Assembly (NCBI GenBank): GCA_040880585.1
Contig: JBBDID010000048.1
Location: 23,843-87,842, forward strand
Origin: Paracrocinitomix sp040880585
GTDB taxonomy: Bacteria; Bacteroidota; Bacteroidia; Flavobacteriales_D; Crocinitomicaceae
Length of the DNA: 64,000 nt
Direction: 5' to 3'
Shown here: positions 49,645 to 59,432 of the stretch, piece by piece
Layout: every line of letters begins with the position of its first letter
How positions within the stretch are numbered: position 1 is the stretch's first letter
Translations under genes and position numbers: made by a program
The notes under the pieces: generated by a model
Seen by the model: only the letters and a program-made list of their open reading frames with translations
Told to the model about the DNA's origin: nothing
Databases searched by the model: none

Positions 49645-50928
49645 TCACTCCATTGGGACAATCTTTGTAAGATAACTTAATCCTTTTTTCTTGATCTCAC
49701 TCTTAAATTTTTCGGCAGCTTCTGTCGTGTCAAAAGTTCCAATTAAAAAGTCAGAATCTCCAATGCCATTCTCCAGGTCAATAGGATCCAGTCCATAGGT
49801 TTTACGCACTTCATTGATAATGGCAGCTTCCTTATCTCGGTCTTCTTTTTTAGAAAATCCATTGTAGTAAAATATACCAAATCCGTTTTCTGAAGAGTTA
49901 TCAATTTTCATGCGTTTAATTACCATTCCTTTTTCATTTAATACATTAACAGTATAGTCTTTACTAAGCATATAAAAATCATCTCCATGCTGTGTGAAAT
50001 CAACAGTATAACTGAATTCATTTTTCTCTCTTGCATCAAATGTGATGATATTTTGCGTCTCACAATTAAACACATATCCATCTTTGGTGGAGGAAACAAA
50101 AATGAGTTTCCCATCTGAGCTATGATTGGTAGCATAGGCAAAAGTTGCTTCTTCTATAGAAATGGGATATGCTTTCCCCGCTTTATCTACTTTCAAAAAC
50201 AAATCCCAACAAGCCAAATAGTAATCTTCTTTATACTTAGAAATTGACAAACCGAAAGACTTACCGGTTTCATAAGGTAAAATAACGTCCAGTTTAGTTT
50301 CTTTTGAAGCAATATCAACCACCATAAACCCGGAACCTTTCTTATCACTTTGTTGCTCTACATAAGCTTTATTGTACACATTATAACCTTCCATTTCCTC
50401 CACTTCTGTCGTAATTAATCCTTTCTCTCCCTTAATCTCCATAGATCTTCCTAAAATGATTAATTCTTTAAACTCAGGATCAAAACTCGCATCCAATAAA
50501 TCAAAGTCAGGTTTTACAGACATTACCTGAGAACCATCTGCCGTTGAATATACTTTTATCGATTTACTAAAAATCCAGTCGGCTTCAATGTAATACGGAG
50601 CATTTTCAAACAATTGAACATTTGTACCTTTATGTGAATAGGTCTCTTCATTTGTTTTAGGATTCAAAAAATGAACCACTCTTCCGTCATATGCTATTAA
50701 GTGTTTTCCGTCCGGACTAAATTGCAAATCTTTGACAATGTGTTCCAATTTAATTTGCCGGATAGTTGTTCCGCTCTTTGCATCTAACACGAAAATAGTT
50801 TTAAACTCTCCTCCCACATAAATTTCTTTTGAAGTAGGATGAACACAAATTGAACTGAGGTCATTTTCAAATGACCAAACGTTAAGAAACAACGCACAAA
50901 AGACAAGTAAAGTAGTATATTTTTTCAT
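49645..50928 (-). CDS. Secreted WD40-like beta-propeller protein with a C-terminal SPOR-like domain
   Basis: A 427-residue exported protein with a signal peptide (YTTLLVFCALFLNVWS). Repeated blades such as KDLQFSPDGKHLIAYDGRV and YATNHSSDGKLIFVSSTKD are typical of WD40/quinoprotein-like beta-propellers. The last 40 residues (FLIGTFDTTEAAEKFKSEI) look like a SPOR peptidoglycan-binding domain. It may therefore sit in the periplasm at septal peptidoglycan. Alone on the minus strand between two plus-strand units. Function unknown. Confidence 0.75.
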   Translation of the reverse strand: MKKYTTLLVFCALFLNVWSFENDLSSICVHPTSKEIYVGGEFKTIFVLDAKSGTTIRQIKLEHIVKDLQFSPDGKHLIAYDGRVVHFLNPKTNEETYSHKGTNVQLFENAPYYIEADWIFSKSIKVYSTADGSQVMSVKPDFDLLDASFDPEFKELIILGRSMEIKGEKGLITTEVEEMEGYNVYNKAYVEQQSDKKGSGFMVVDIASKETKLDVILPYETGKSFGLSISKYKEDYYLACWDLFLKVDKAGKAYPISIEEATFAYATNHSSDGKLIFVSSTKDGYVFNCETQNIITFDAREKNEFSYTVDFTQHGDDFYMLSKDYTVNVLNEKGMVIKRMKIDNSSENGFGIFYYNGFSKKEDRDKEAAIINEVRKTYGLDPIDLENGIGDSDFLIGTFDTTEAAEKFKSEIKKKGLSYLTKIVPME

Positions 50929-51066
50929 TTTTCTTATTTAAGTTTTTTCTAAATATATATACTTTTTTTGTTGAAGCCTTTCAGTAGAAAAGAATTAGAA
51001 GTTCAATCACTTTTTTTTGTAATCTCAGTACCTTTAATTCGTCTACAACAAAAAACATTTCGTCTT

Positions 51067-51357
51067 ATGAAAAAAGCAATTTGGAACGGTGAAGTATTGG
51101 CCGAAAGTGATCAAACAGTAAACATTGAGGGCAATGCCTATTTCCCTCCTGAATCCATTAATGAAGCCTATTTTGAAAAGAGCGATACGACCACAAAATG
51201 TCCCTGGAAAGGAACAGCACACTATTATAATGTGGTAGTAGATGGAGAAAAAAATAAAGATGCCGCTTGGTATTATCCTGAAGTGTCTGAGCTGGCAAAA
51301 TCAATAAAAGGATATGTTGCATTTTGGAAAGGTGTGGATGTCAAAGACAAAAAATGA
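51067..51357 (+). CDS. DUF427 protein
   Basis: A 96-residue protein of the DUF427 family, recognisable from AIWNGEVLAESDQTVNIEGN, TTKCPWKGTAHYYNVVVDG and AAWYYPEVSELAKSIKGYV. The frame is open upstream to 50968, but ATG 51067 gives the conserved KKAIWNG start. DUF427 is of unknown function; the conserved Cys-Pro-Trp-Lys-Gly suggests a small-molecule pocket. It overlaps the hydrolase-OsmC gene by 4 bases and heads an operon with egtB and egtD. Confidence 0.88.
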   Translation: MKKAIWNGEVLAESDQTVNIEGNAYFPPESINEAYFEKSDTTTKCPWKGTAHYYNVVVDGEKNKDAAWYYPEVSELAKSIKGYVAFWKGVDVKDKK

Positions 51358-52565
51358 ATCGAAAAGCAATTAAAATTCCGGGAGAAAACGGAGAATTGAG
51401 TGCATACCTTGAGGTACCCGGAGATGGTAGAATTAAGCATTACGCCATTTTTGCACACTGTTTCACCTGTAGTAAAGACCTGGCCATTGTAAGAAATATC
51501 AGTCGTACACTGGCTTTGAGCGGAATTGCTGTATTGCGATTTGATTTTACCGGATTAGGCGAAAGTGAAGGTGATTTTTCAAACTCTAATTTTTCATCCA
51601 ATGTTCAGGATTTGATCAAAGCCGCCCACTTTCTCAAAGAAAATTACGGCGTGGCTGAAATTTTAATCGGTCATTCTTTAGGGGGTGCAGCAAGCATTAT
51701 GGCCGCCGCACAACTGGATGAGATCAAAGCACTGGTTACAATCGCAGCCCCATCAGATCCTGCTCATGTTCAACAACTATTCAAAGAGAATCTGGATGAA
51801 ATTCAAGAAAAAGGAGAAGCAGAAGTCAACATTGGTGGTCGTCCCTTTAAATTAAAAGAACAATTTGTCAACGATCTGCTTGAAGCTGATCTACAAAAAG
51901 TCATTCATCAGTTAAAAAAACCTTACCTCATCTTGCATTCCCCACAAGATAAAATTGTAGGAATCGAAAATGCCGCCCAACTCTATCAAGCCGCTTTTCA
52001 TCCAAAAAGCTTTATTTCATTGGATGGATCAGATCACCTCTTAAGTAAAAAACAGGATGCCGTTTATGCTGCTGAAATGATCAGCAGTTGGTTGCGAAAA
52101 TATTTTCCGAGAGAAGATCAAAAAGATCATTTATCTACTGAAGGTGAACAAGTGGTGGTGCATTTGTGTTTAGAAAATCAATACACTACCAATATTTACA
52201 CAGATGATCATCAGCTAGTAGCAGATGAACCTGAAGATTTTGGCGGAAATAATCTCGGGCCATCTCCTTACGAATTGCTGATCAGTTCCCTGGGTGCCTG
52301 TACCGTTATGACTTTGAAAATGTATGCTGAAAGAAAAAAATGGCCGCTGGATGAAGTCAAAGTTTTTTTGTCTTACGATAAAAAACACTCAGAAGAATTA
52401 GGACTTGATTCAAAAGGAAAAATTGATCATATCGTGAGAAAAATAGAACTTATTGGTAATTTAGAGGAGGAACAACGAAAAAAATTAATTGAGATTGCTG
52501 ATAAATGTCCTGTTCACAAGACATTGGAATCTAAAACCGTAATAGAAACCGAAGAAAAAAATTAA
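51354..52565 (+). CDS. Alpha/beta-hydrolase fused to an OsmC-like domain
   Basis: A 403-residue two-domain protein. Residues 1 to about 255 are an alpha/beta hydrolase with the nucleophile elbow IGHSLGGAAS, a late Asp-Lys (HSPQDKIVG) and His in LDGSDHLLSKK. Residues about 265-403 are an OsmC/Ohr-like domain (GPSPYELLISSLGACTVMTLKMYAERKKWP and KCPVHKTLESK) with two Cys, a thiol peroxidase fold. It probably acts on hydroperoxides or thioesters. ATG 51354 overlaps the DUF427 stop. The next gene, egtB, starts 1 base inside this gene's stop. Confidence 0.9.
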   Translation: MNRKAIKIPGENGELSAYLEVPGDGRIKHYAIFAHCFTCSKDLAIVRNISRTLALSGIAVLRFDFTGLGESEGDFSNSNFSSNVQDLIKAAHFLKENYGVAEILIGHSLGGAASIMAAAQLDEIKALVTIAAPSDPAHVQQLFKENLDEIQEKGEAEVNIGGRPFKLKEQFVNDLLEADLQKVIHQLKKPYLILHSPQDKIVGIENAAQLYQAAFHPKSFISLDGSDHLLSKKQDAVYAAEMISSWLRKYFPREDQKDHLSTEGEQVVVHLCLENQYTTNIYTDDHQLVADEPEDFGGNNLGPSPYELLISSLGACTVMTLKMYAERKKWPLDEVKVFLSYDKKHSEELGLDSKGKIDHIVRKIELIGNLEEEQRKKLIEIADKCPVHKTLESKTVIETEEKN

Positions 52566-53716
52566 TGTCTTTATCCCTGATCGAACATTTTACTGAAACC
52601 CGAAAGCGCACGGAGGGTTTGTGTCAACCGCTGGAAATAGAGGATTATTCTGTACAACCCATTCAGGACGTCTCTCCCCCAAAGTGGCATTTGGCTCACT
52701 CTACCTGGTTTTTTGAACAGTTTGTATTGCACCCGCATCATAAAGGTTACAACCTCTTTCATGAAGATTACGCATACCTTTTTAACAGCTATTACAATAA
52801 TGTCGGTGAGCGGGTTTTAAGGGCAAACCGGGGGTTGATTACCCGTCCAACTGTGGAGGCTGTGTACGCCTACCGGCAACATGTGACCAAAAACATGACG
52901 GATTACCTGCAGACTGATCCACCGGATAAAGTGCGTGAAATAATCGAATTGGGGATCAATCACGAAGAACAGCACCAGGAATTATTGGCTTACGACATTA
53001 AATATATTTTAGGATACCAACCTACTTTTCCGGTTTTTGAAACCGATATGCACCTCACCGAAGAAAAATGGAAGCACGAGTGGCTTTCTTTTGATAGCGG
53101 GATTGCAAAAATTGGATATGAAGGAAAAGGATTTCGATTCGACAACGAAGAAAAGCGACACAAAGTTCACCTTCAGTCATTTGAGATATCCAATAAATTG
53201 ATTACAAATGGCGAATACCTTGAGTTTATTCAGAATGGCGGATATGAAGATTTCAATCTATGGCACGCTCCCGGCTGGGACTTCATCAACGAAAATAAGA
53301 TAAAAGCTCCGCTTCACTGGCATAAAAAAGATAATGAATGGATGTTGTATCATTACAACGGTCTTGAAAAAATAAATCCGGATTTACCTGTGATGCACAT
53401 TTCCATTTACGAAGCCTATGCTTTTGCTGAGTGGAAAGAATTACGCTTACCAACCGAAGCCGAATGGGAGATTGCTGCCGACCATTTTAACTGGGGACAA
53501 TTGTGGGAGTGGACCAACAGCGCTTACCTCCCCTATCCCGGATTTTCAAAAAAAGAAGGTGCCCTGGGAGAGTACAATGGTAAATTTATGATCAATCAAA
53601 TGGTGATGAAAGGAGCTTCTATAGCAACACCGGCAGGACACAGCAGAACATCCTATCGCAATTTTTTTCATCCACAAGACAGATGGCAATTTAGCGGAAT
53701 AAGATTGGCAAAATAA
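52565..53716 (+). CDS. egtB: Ergothioneine-type sulfoxide synthase
   Basis: A 383-residue non-haem iron enzyme that joins a thiol (Cys or gamma-Glu-Cys) to trimethylhistidine with O2. A DinB-like helical domain has PPKWHLAHSTW (His42 or His45) and INHEEQHQE (H133, H137), the HX3HxE iron site. A formylglycine-enzyme/C-type-lectin domain (about 165-383) ends WQFSGIRLAK, with LRLPTEAEWE in the middle. Adjoining egtD supports ergothioneine. There is no egtA, egtC or egtE here, so the cysteine-using branch is inferred, with lyase work done elsewhere. Confidence 0.85.
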   Translation: MSLSLIEHFTETRKRTEGLCQPLEIEDYSVQPIQDVSPPKWHLAHSTWFFEQFVLHPHHKGYNLFHEDYAYLFNSYYNNVGERVLRANRGLITRPTVEAVYAYRQHVTKNMTDYLQTDPPDKVREIIELGINHEEQHQELLAYDIKYILGYQPTFPVFETDMHLTEEKWKHEWLSFDSGIAKIGYEGKGFRFDNEEKRHKVHLQSFEISNKLITNGEYLEFIQNGGYEDFNLWHAPGWDFINENKIKAPLHWHKKDNEWMLYHYNGLEKINPDLPVMHISIYEAYAFAEWKELRLPTEAEWEIAADHFNWGQLWEWTNSAYLPYPGFSKKEGALGEYNGKFMINQMVMKGASIATPAGHSRTSYRNFFHPQDRWQFSGIRLAK

Positions 53717-54696
53717 TGAAAGAAAAATTTAAACAAGATGTACTGGAAGGACTAAGTGCTGCGAAAAAACGCTTGTCTTCAAAGTATTTTTATGATGAAA
53801 AGGGAGATGAGCTCTTTGTTCAAATCATGAATATGCCCGAATATTACCTGACAGATGCGGAAATGGAGATTTTCACAGAGAAAACGGATGAACTGATCCG
53901 TGAACTCAAACTTGATCCTGCTACTCCTTTTGAAATCATTGAGTTGGGCGCCGGAGATGGTACAAAAACCATCCAACTATTGAGACGCCTCTTAGAAAAA
54001 GAGTTCGATTTCCATTACCATCCGGTTGATATTTCTCAAAATGCGCTGGATGGTCTGGAAGAAATGTTGAAACGTGAATTACCGGAACTGAAAGTCGTTA
54101 AACAGCAAGGAGATTATTTTACCGTATTATCCGGATTTAAAATGTCATCTTCTCTAAAAATCGTGCTTTTTTTAGGCTCTACATTGGGCAATATGCTAGA
54201 TGATAAAGCGGCAAACTTTATTTCTAACCTCAGCCATAACCTCAATTCAGGTGATCGGTTGCTCTTAGGATTAGATATGATCAAACCCCGGGATATAGTA
54301 CTGCCCGCCTATAATGATGCACAAGGTATTACTAAAGCATTCAATTTGAATATACTGGAGCGTATCAATCGTGAATTGGGGGCAAATTTCCAGATCGATC
54401 AATTTGAACATATCCCCTCTTATACAGAGGAAGAAGGTATTGCCAGAAGTCATTTAAAAAGCAAGGTCGATCAGGAAGTGTATATAGAAAGTCTGAATAA
54501 AACCTTTCATTTTGATAAAGGAGAAACGATTCACACAGAGATATCCAGAAAATATTCTGAGAAATTACTACAACAATTGATTTCAGATACCGATTTTACT
54601 ATCACCGGTAAAGTAAGCGATCGAAAAAACTATTTTTCCGATTACATTTTAAAAAAAACGTCTTCAATCATTGATGTCCGGGGAAATAAAGTTTGA
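53716..54696 (+). CDS. egtD: L-histidine N-alpha-methyltransferase
   Basis: A 326-residue SAM methyltransferase that trimethylates histidine to hercynine. KYFYDEKGDELFVQIMNMPE at the N-terminus, IIELGAGDGTKTIQLLRRLL (SAM motif I), VLFLGSTLGNM and FHFDKGETIHTEISRKY near the C-terminus all match EgtD. It shares its first base with the last base of egtB (TAATGA), a translational coupling. The downstream 308 bases hold a hairpin and no gene. Confidence 0.92.
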   Translation: MKEKFKQDVLEGLSAAKKRLSSKYFYDEKGDELFVQIMNMPEYYLTDAEMEIFTEKTDELIRELKLDPATPFEIIELGAGDGTKTIQLLRRLLEKEFDFHYHPVDISQNALDGLEEMLKRELPELKVVKQQGDYFTVLSGFKMSSSLKIVLFLGSTLGNMLDDKAANFISNLSHNLNSGDRLLLGLDMIKPRDIVLPAYNDAQGITKAFNLNILERINRELGANFQIDQFEHIPSYTEEEGIARSHLKSKVDQEVYIESLNKTFHFDKGETIHTEISRKYSEKLLQQLISDTDFTITGKVSDRKNYFSDYILKKTSSIIDVRGNKV

Positions 54697-54707
54697 CTTC
54701 CATTTCC

Positions 54708-54745
54708 GCCATTTCATTTCCCCACCCTAAAGGGAGTGAAATGGC
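54708..54745. other. Hairpin in the spacer after egtD
   Basis: GCCATTTCA pairs with TGAAATGGC around a 20-base loop that itself contains CCC and GGG stretches. There is no T-run, so it may be a processing or weak termination signal. The rest of 54697-55031 has a small CCGTC/GACGG hairpin and a TAAATTTG (54966-54973) that matches a -7 box; no gene is seen. Confidence 0.45.
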
Positions 54746-55031
54746 TTGAACTTAGTATTATCACGTGATCCTACATCCGTCTTAGACGGAAAGGGGAAAA
54801 GGATCGCCGGAGATGGTTTTTATTCTAGTGTGGTGATCCCTAAAAAAGTCAACTAATTTTCACCGGACAATAATGGTCTTCAATAAATACTTAATTAAAG
54901 TGGGGCTTTTTTCGTCCAATAAGAATTAAAAGCAACTAAACTCACTCCCCTATCCGTCTTATACTTAAATTTGAGATCGTAAAGAATCGATTACTATTGA
55001 AACAATGATTCAAAAATATTACATTTACAAT

Positions 55032-55880
55032 ATGAAGACATATACACTCCATCCATTTATTGCCTTATTAATCTTACTGTTAAGCTTTAGTTCTTGTAAG
55101 AAAAAGGGCTGTACAGACCCTACTGCTGAAAATTATGCGGCAGATGCAAAAAAAGATGATGGTTCTTGTACCTATAAAGATCAAGCAACTATAACCTTAA
55201 AATTTAGCCACAATTTTAACGGTACAGCGGTAAGTGCTGCTGATTTCGATCAGTTAAAATACACCAATGCAGATGGAAATATCTTGAGTATTACTAAATT
55301 ACAATACCTGATATCTGATGTTCGATTTTATCGAGCCAATGGGGACAGCCTTACCATTAACGGATACCATTTAATCGACCTGCAAGACACCAACTCATTC
55401 AATTATGTCTTAAGCCAAGCAGTAGCAACAAATCCCTTTATAGGAATTGGTTTCAATTACGGTTTTGATGAAGAAGATAATATTTCGGGGCAATATGCCG
55501 ATTTGAATGCCGAAAGCTGGTCATCTCCCGAAATGTTGGGAGGTGGATACCATCAAATGAAATTAGAAGGACGTTATATTGCCGGTTCGGGAGATACAGT
55601 TTCTTATCAATATCACAATTTGAGCCGCATCCGACAAATTAATGGAACGGATACCACCTTTCACCCCAATTATGTACATATCGATCTGCCGCATTCGTTC
55701 AGCTTTTCTGACAACACCACTATCGAACTAAAAATGAATATCAATGAATGGTTTCAGAATCCCAATATTTGGGACCTGGACAGCATGTATACTATGTTGA
55801 TGCCCAATTATGACGCTCAAGTCATGATGACAGAAAATGCCTATTCTGTTTTCTCTGTGGGTGCAGTAACTGAAGAATAA
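55032..55880 (+). CDS. MbnP-family lipoprotein
   Basis: A 282-residue lipoprotein: signal peptide and lipobox (FSSC at about residue 22), then GCTDPTAENY and DDGSCTY, a small Cys motif common in Bacteroidota surface proteins, and then the MbnP-like beta domain (TKLQYLISDVRFYRANGDS and GGGYHQMKLEGRYI). MbnP proteins were described in methanobactin operons and bind copper, but no methanobactin gene or MbnH peroxidase is nearby. The ATG at 55032 gives the best signal peptide; the frame opens further upstream. A terminator follows. Confidence 0.8.
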   Translation: MKTYTLHPFIALLILLLSFSSCKKKGCTDPTAENYAADAKKDDGSCTYKDQATITLKFSHNFNGTAVSAADFDQLKYTNADGNILSITKLQYLISDVRFYRANGDSLTINGYHLIDLQDTNSFNYVLSQAVATNPFIGIGFNYGFDEEDNISGQYADLNAESWSSPEMLGGGYHQMKLEGRYIAGSGDTVSYQYHNLSRIRQINGTDTTFHPNYVHIDLPHSFSFSDNTTIELKMNINEWFQNPNIWDLDSMYTMLMPNYDAQVMMTENAYSVFSVGAVTEE

Positions 55881-55886
55881 GAACAT

Positions 55887-55915
55887 AAAAAAAGGACTCC
55901 TCGGAGTCCTTTTTT
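55887..55915. terminator. Bidirectional Rho-independent terminator
   Basis: AAAAAGGACTCC and GGAGTCCTTTTT flank a 2-base loop, with A-run and T-run on the two sides. It separates two convergent genes. Confidence 0.9.
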
Positions 55916-55933
55916 ATTTGATCTTTTGTTTGT

Positions 55934-56443
55934 TTAAAAGATATACCTGAGTGAAAAAGCTGCTCCGTATCCGAAGGCACCGTTATCATCATATCTCCAA
56001 AAAATATCCCACATAGGTCTTGCATCTAAGCTCAATTGTAGCGGCACATCATGTTTGCTGAAATCATATTCAATTCCAATTTGTCCGCCAATTGCCAAAC
56101 TAATATGGTCATCAACATCATTATAATATCCTCTGTCTCTGTAAAAACCTAATTGAGCTCCAGGGCCAATGTACCAGTTCAGACCGCCTGTAATATTCCA
56201 TACCCAATGGTAAATACCGGTTATAGCCATCTGTGACCACCAACGGTGTGATCGCCAACCCAAATCTAATTCTAAACGGTTGGATTCACCAAAACCATGT
56301 TGGTATGAAATCTCAGCACCATAATGACCGCCGCCATAATGACCACCGTTAAAGCGCAAACCTATGGCATGCGGATTAACCTGGCTTTGCGCTGAAAAAG
56401 CAAAAAAAAGCACTCCTAAAAATAATGTTCTGTATAATTTCAT
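55934..56443 (-). CDS. Small outer-membrane beta-barrel protein
   Basis: A 169-residue exported protein with a signal peptide (LYRTLFLGVLFFAFSAQSQ). The mature chain is Gly/Tyr/Trp-rich with alternating hydrophobic residues (GLRFNGGHYGGGHYGAEIS) and ends in SLRYIF, a terminal aromatic residue typical of outer-membrane barrels. It belongs to the outer-membrane protein beta-barrel group without known function. Convergent with MbnP. Confidence 0.72.
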   Translation of the reverse strand: MKLYRTLFLGVLFFAFSAQSQVNPHAIGLRFNGGHYGGGHYGAEISYQHGFGESNRLELDLGWRSHRWWSQMAITGIYHWVWNITGGLNWYIGPGAQLGFYRDRGYYNDVDDHISLAIGGQIGIEYDFSKHDVPLQLSLDARPMWDIFWRYDDNGAFGYGAAFSLRYIF

Positions 56444-56556
56444 AATTGGTTCAAATTTTAATTTTTTAATTCTTACGAAAGATAAGACCGTTTAAAGCAA
56501 ATTCAATACAATTTTTCCCATTTTTAGATGAATCCTGTATTTCTACTAATGAAGTA

Positions 56557-57597
56557 TCATATAACTCCTTCCTGCTCCATTTGATGTACCATATCATGAA
56601 CTGATTCATCTATACCCCGATAACTGATTCCCAGTTTGTTTTTCCCTTTTGTGTTATCAAACCGAACTTCATAACCGACATTATTTTTGATAAATTTTAT
56701 GCTCACTCCAAACATCCACCCCATTAAATACATGAGAAATTTAGGCGTTACGCTTTTGGGTAACTTGTACTTCCCCGGGAATTGTTTTTCTACCAGTTTT
56801 GCCAAACTCAAAAAACTCAAAGAGGTGTTGGAAATGATATGCCTTCCTTCAGCCTCTTGATTTTCTAAAGCAAGCAGATGGGCATGAGCAACATCCCTGA
56901 CATCAACAAATCCAAAGTACAACTCAGGGGCACCCATTTTAAATTTTCCGGACAACAAATCCTTCATAAAATTCAAACTCTCTGAAGAACTTAAGTTGGT
57001 CAATGAAGGACCAATTACAAAAGTAGGGTTAATGACCACCAAACTCCACTGATCTTGTGAACCTGCAATTTGCCAGGCAGTTTTCTCAGCAACCGTCTTG
57101 GAATAACTGTAGGGTTGATGTTTTTCTGAACTGCTTTGGTTCCAATGTGTTTCATTGTATACTGCCAAACCTTGTTCTTTCATGTCTTTGGTATCACCAT
57201 AAATAGCAGCCGCACTGGAAGTAAGTATGACCTTTTTCACGCTTCCTGATTTAGTGGCAGCGCTCAAAACGTGTTGTGTTCCTTGTTTGGCAGGTTCTAT
57301 CAATTCTTTGTGGGCATCTTTTACATTAATTTTAAAAGGAGAAGCAATGTGTATAATGGCATCACTTCCATTTGCTGCCTCATCAAAAGAACCTTCTTCC
57401 AACAAATTGGCTTCATAGATCTCCAGTTTGCCGTCCGTTTTCTCTGCAATCTCATACAGGTGTTTGAATTTTTCTTTATTTGAAGTATTTCTGGAGGCCA
57501 GCCGTACTGTATGTCCTTTTTTCAACAGTTCTTTCACTGCCCAGGATCCGATATATCCCGTTCCTCCGGTTACTAAAATGGTTTTCATTGTACTCAT
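56557..57597 (-). CDS. NAD(P)-dependent epimerase/dehydratase, dihydroflavonol-reductase-like
   Basis: A 346-residue extended/atypical SDR. TILVTGGTGYIGSWAVKELL is the Rossmann loop, LTSSAAAIYG holds the Ser, and YSYSKTVAEK is the Tyr-Lys catalytic pair. Sequence resembles aldehyde and dihydroflavonol reductases. ATG at residue 4 (57588) could be the true start; both keep the fold intact. The substrate is unknown. Confidence 0.85.
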   Translation of the reverse strand: MSTMKTILVTGGTGYIGSWAVKELLKKGHTVRLASRNTSNKEKFKHLYEIAEKTDGKLEIYEANLLEEGSFDEAANGSDAIIHIASPFKINVKDAHKELIEPAKQGTQHVLSAATKSGSVKKVILTSSAAAIYGDTKDMKEQGLAVYNETHWNQSSSEKHQPYSYSKTVAEKTAWQIAGSQDQWSLVVINPTFVIGPSLTNLSSSESLNFMKDLLSGKFKMGAPELYFGFVDVRDVAHAHLLALENQEAEGRHIISNTSLSFLSLAKLVEKQFPGKYKLPKSVTPKFLMYLMGWMFGVSIKFIKNNVGYEVRFDNTKGKNKLGISYRGIDESVHDMVHQMEQEGVI

Positions 57598-57696
57598 TAT
57601 TTTTTTATGTTTTCAGCTATTTTTTTGTTTGACCAACTGAAGCTAATCGCTTAATCATCCAACCCTACTGTGGGACGATATAATATGGGGAATATT

Positions 57697-59253
57697 TTAA
57701 CCTTTTACAATTTTATTGCAAATTTTCTCCATACACTTCATTCCGTCTATAGCTGCAGAAATAATTCCTCCGGCATAGCCGGCTCCTTCACCGCAGGGAT
57801 AAAGTCCTTTTACCTTTGTATGTGTTAGGGTTTCTTCATCTCTTGGAATTTGTATGGGGGATGATGTTCGGGATTCAGGTGCGTGTAACACGGCATCATT
57901 GGTATAATATCCTTTCATTTTTGTTCCAAACTCAAGCAGGGCTTTTTTTAATCGGGACGTGATGAGTGGAGGTAAGATCTGATTGAGATCTACTGAAGTT
58001 AAGCCGGGTTGATAAGAAGTTTCCGGCAAACTTTCAGAGACCTTCCCTTTCACAAAATCAATCATGCGTTGAGCGGGAACCTTTTGTGTTTTCCCGGCTG
58101 CTTCCCAACAATCCCCTTCTACTTTTCTCTGAAAATCTAAACAGACAAAAGGAGATGCAGATGCCGCATCTATGTCTTCAGGCAAAATTTGAACTACGAT
58201 ACCTGAATTTGCATAAGGGTTATTCCGTTTAGACGGCGACCAGCCATTGGTCACTACTTCTCCATCTTGAGTAGCACAGGGAGCAACAATTCCTCCGGGA
58301 CACATACAAAAGCTGTATACGCCTCTACCATCCACTTGTGTCACCAGTGAATAAGAAGCCGGAGGCAAGTTCTCACCGCTGAGCTGACCGTGATACTGAA
58401 TGCTATCAATTAAATCCTGAGGATGCTCAACTCGCACGCCCAAAGCAAATGGTTTAGCTTGTAAGTCAATTCCTTTTTTATACAGCAGTTCAAAAATGTC
58501 CCTTGCCGAATGCCCGGTAGCTAGCAACAGGTGTTCTGCTGCGTATTTTTTACTTTCGTTTATGGTAATACTGCTTAACTGATCGTTTTTTATTTCAATG
58601 TCGGTGAGTTTAGATTCAAAATGCACCTCACCTCCATTTTCCAGGATACATTCCCGCATTTGTTGGATGATTTTTGGCAACTTATTGGTTCCGATATGTG
58701 GATGCGCATCAATCAGAATATCTTTATCTGCTCCGAAATGCACGAACCACTCTAGTGCTTTTTTTACATTTCCCCTTTTCTTTGATCTTGTATAGAGTTT
58801 ACCGTCCGAATAAGTTCCGGCTCCTCCTTCTCCAAAACAATAATTGGATTCCGGATTAACCAGGTGATCCTGATGGATCAATTTCAAATCTCTTCTGCGA
58901 GATCGCACATCTTTACCCCTTTCAAAAATAATGGGTTTTAAACCTGATTCAAGGGCATAAAGTGCAGCAAACAACCCGGCAGGACCTGCTCCTATAATCA
59001 TCACTTCTGGTTTGTCAGATACCTGTTGCGGATAAAAAAAAGTAGTGGGTTCGATAAAAGGTTCATCTATATACACCGCTACTTTCAAATTGTATTTGAT
59101 AGCTGCTTTTCTGGCGTCAATAGATCGTTTCAGGATTTCAAGATGTTGAATGGCATCAATGCGCACATTCAAAGTTCTACACACTTGCTCATGTATGTAG
59201 TCTTCATTATGAATAAACTCCGGAGATATGCGCAGTTGAAGTTCTTTTATCAT
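57697..59253 (-). CDS. FAD-dependent dehydrogenase (COG2509-type)
   Basis: A 518-residue flavoprotein. A small N-terminal ferredoxin-like domain (about 1-85) precedes MIIGAGPAGLFAALYALESG, the FAD/NAD-binding loop near residue 90. Other parts are CFGEGGAGTYSDGKLYTR, LATGHSARDIFELL, FCMCPGGIVAPC and the C-terminal YPCGEGAGYAGGIISAA. It matches the COG2509 group of probable oxidoreductases, whose substrate is unknown. It begins 180 bases from the divergent MFS gene. Confidence 0.88.
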   Translation of the reverse strand: MIKELQLRISPEFIHNEDYIHEQVCRTLNVRIDAIQHLEILKRSIDARKAAIKYNLKVAVYIDEPFIEPTTFFYPQQVSDKPEVMIIGAGPAGLFAALYALESGLKPIIFERGKDVRSRRRDLKLIHQDHLVNPESNYCFGEGGAGTYSDGKLYTRSKKRGNVKKALEWFVHFGADKDILIDAHPHIGTNKLPKIIQQMRECILENGGEVHFESKLTDIEIKNDQLSSITINESKKYAAEHLLLATGHSARDIFELLYKKGIDLQAKPFALGVRVEHPQDLIDSIQYHGQLSGENLPPASYSLVTQVDGRGVYSFCMCPGGIVAPCATQDGEVVTNGWSPSKRNNPYANSGIVVQILPEDIDAASASPFVCLDFQRKVEGDCWEAAGKTQKVPAQRMIDFVKGKVSESLPETSYQPGLTSVDLNQILPPLITSRLKKALLEFGTKMKGYYTNDAVLHAPESRTSSPIQIPRDEETLTHTKVKGLYPCGEGAGYAGGIISAAIDGMKCMEKICNKIVKG

Positions 59254-59417
59254 TGTCTAAGATGATCTGTAAAATTCATGGATCAAACTTACGTAAAAAC
59301 GTTCAGAAGAAAATCAGGTATTTTTCAAATACCATCTTGAAATGCACCAATCAAAATTTTTGCCCCGTAATGGAAGATAGAATCAAAAATTATCCCTATT
59401 CATTTAAGTTGATTACG

Positions 59418-59425
59418 TATTTTTG
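59418..59425 (+). promoter_or_regulatory. Candidate -7 box for the MFS gene
   Basis: TATTTTTG fits TAnnTTTG and lies 7 bases before the ATG at 59433, supporting that start over the far-upstream one. The -33 box is unclear. Confidence 0.45.
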
Positions 59426-59432
59426 CAAACTT

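Noticed and set aside
23780..54840. Shared 14-mer TCTAGTGTGGTGAT at about 23782 and 54824
   Set aside because: Only the short word matches and the flanks differ, so it could be chance.
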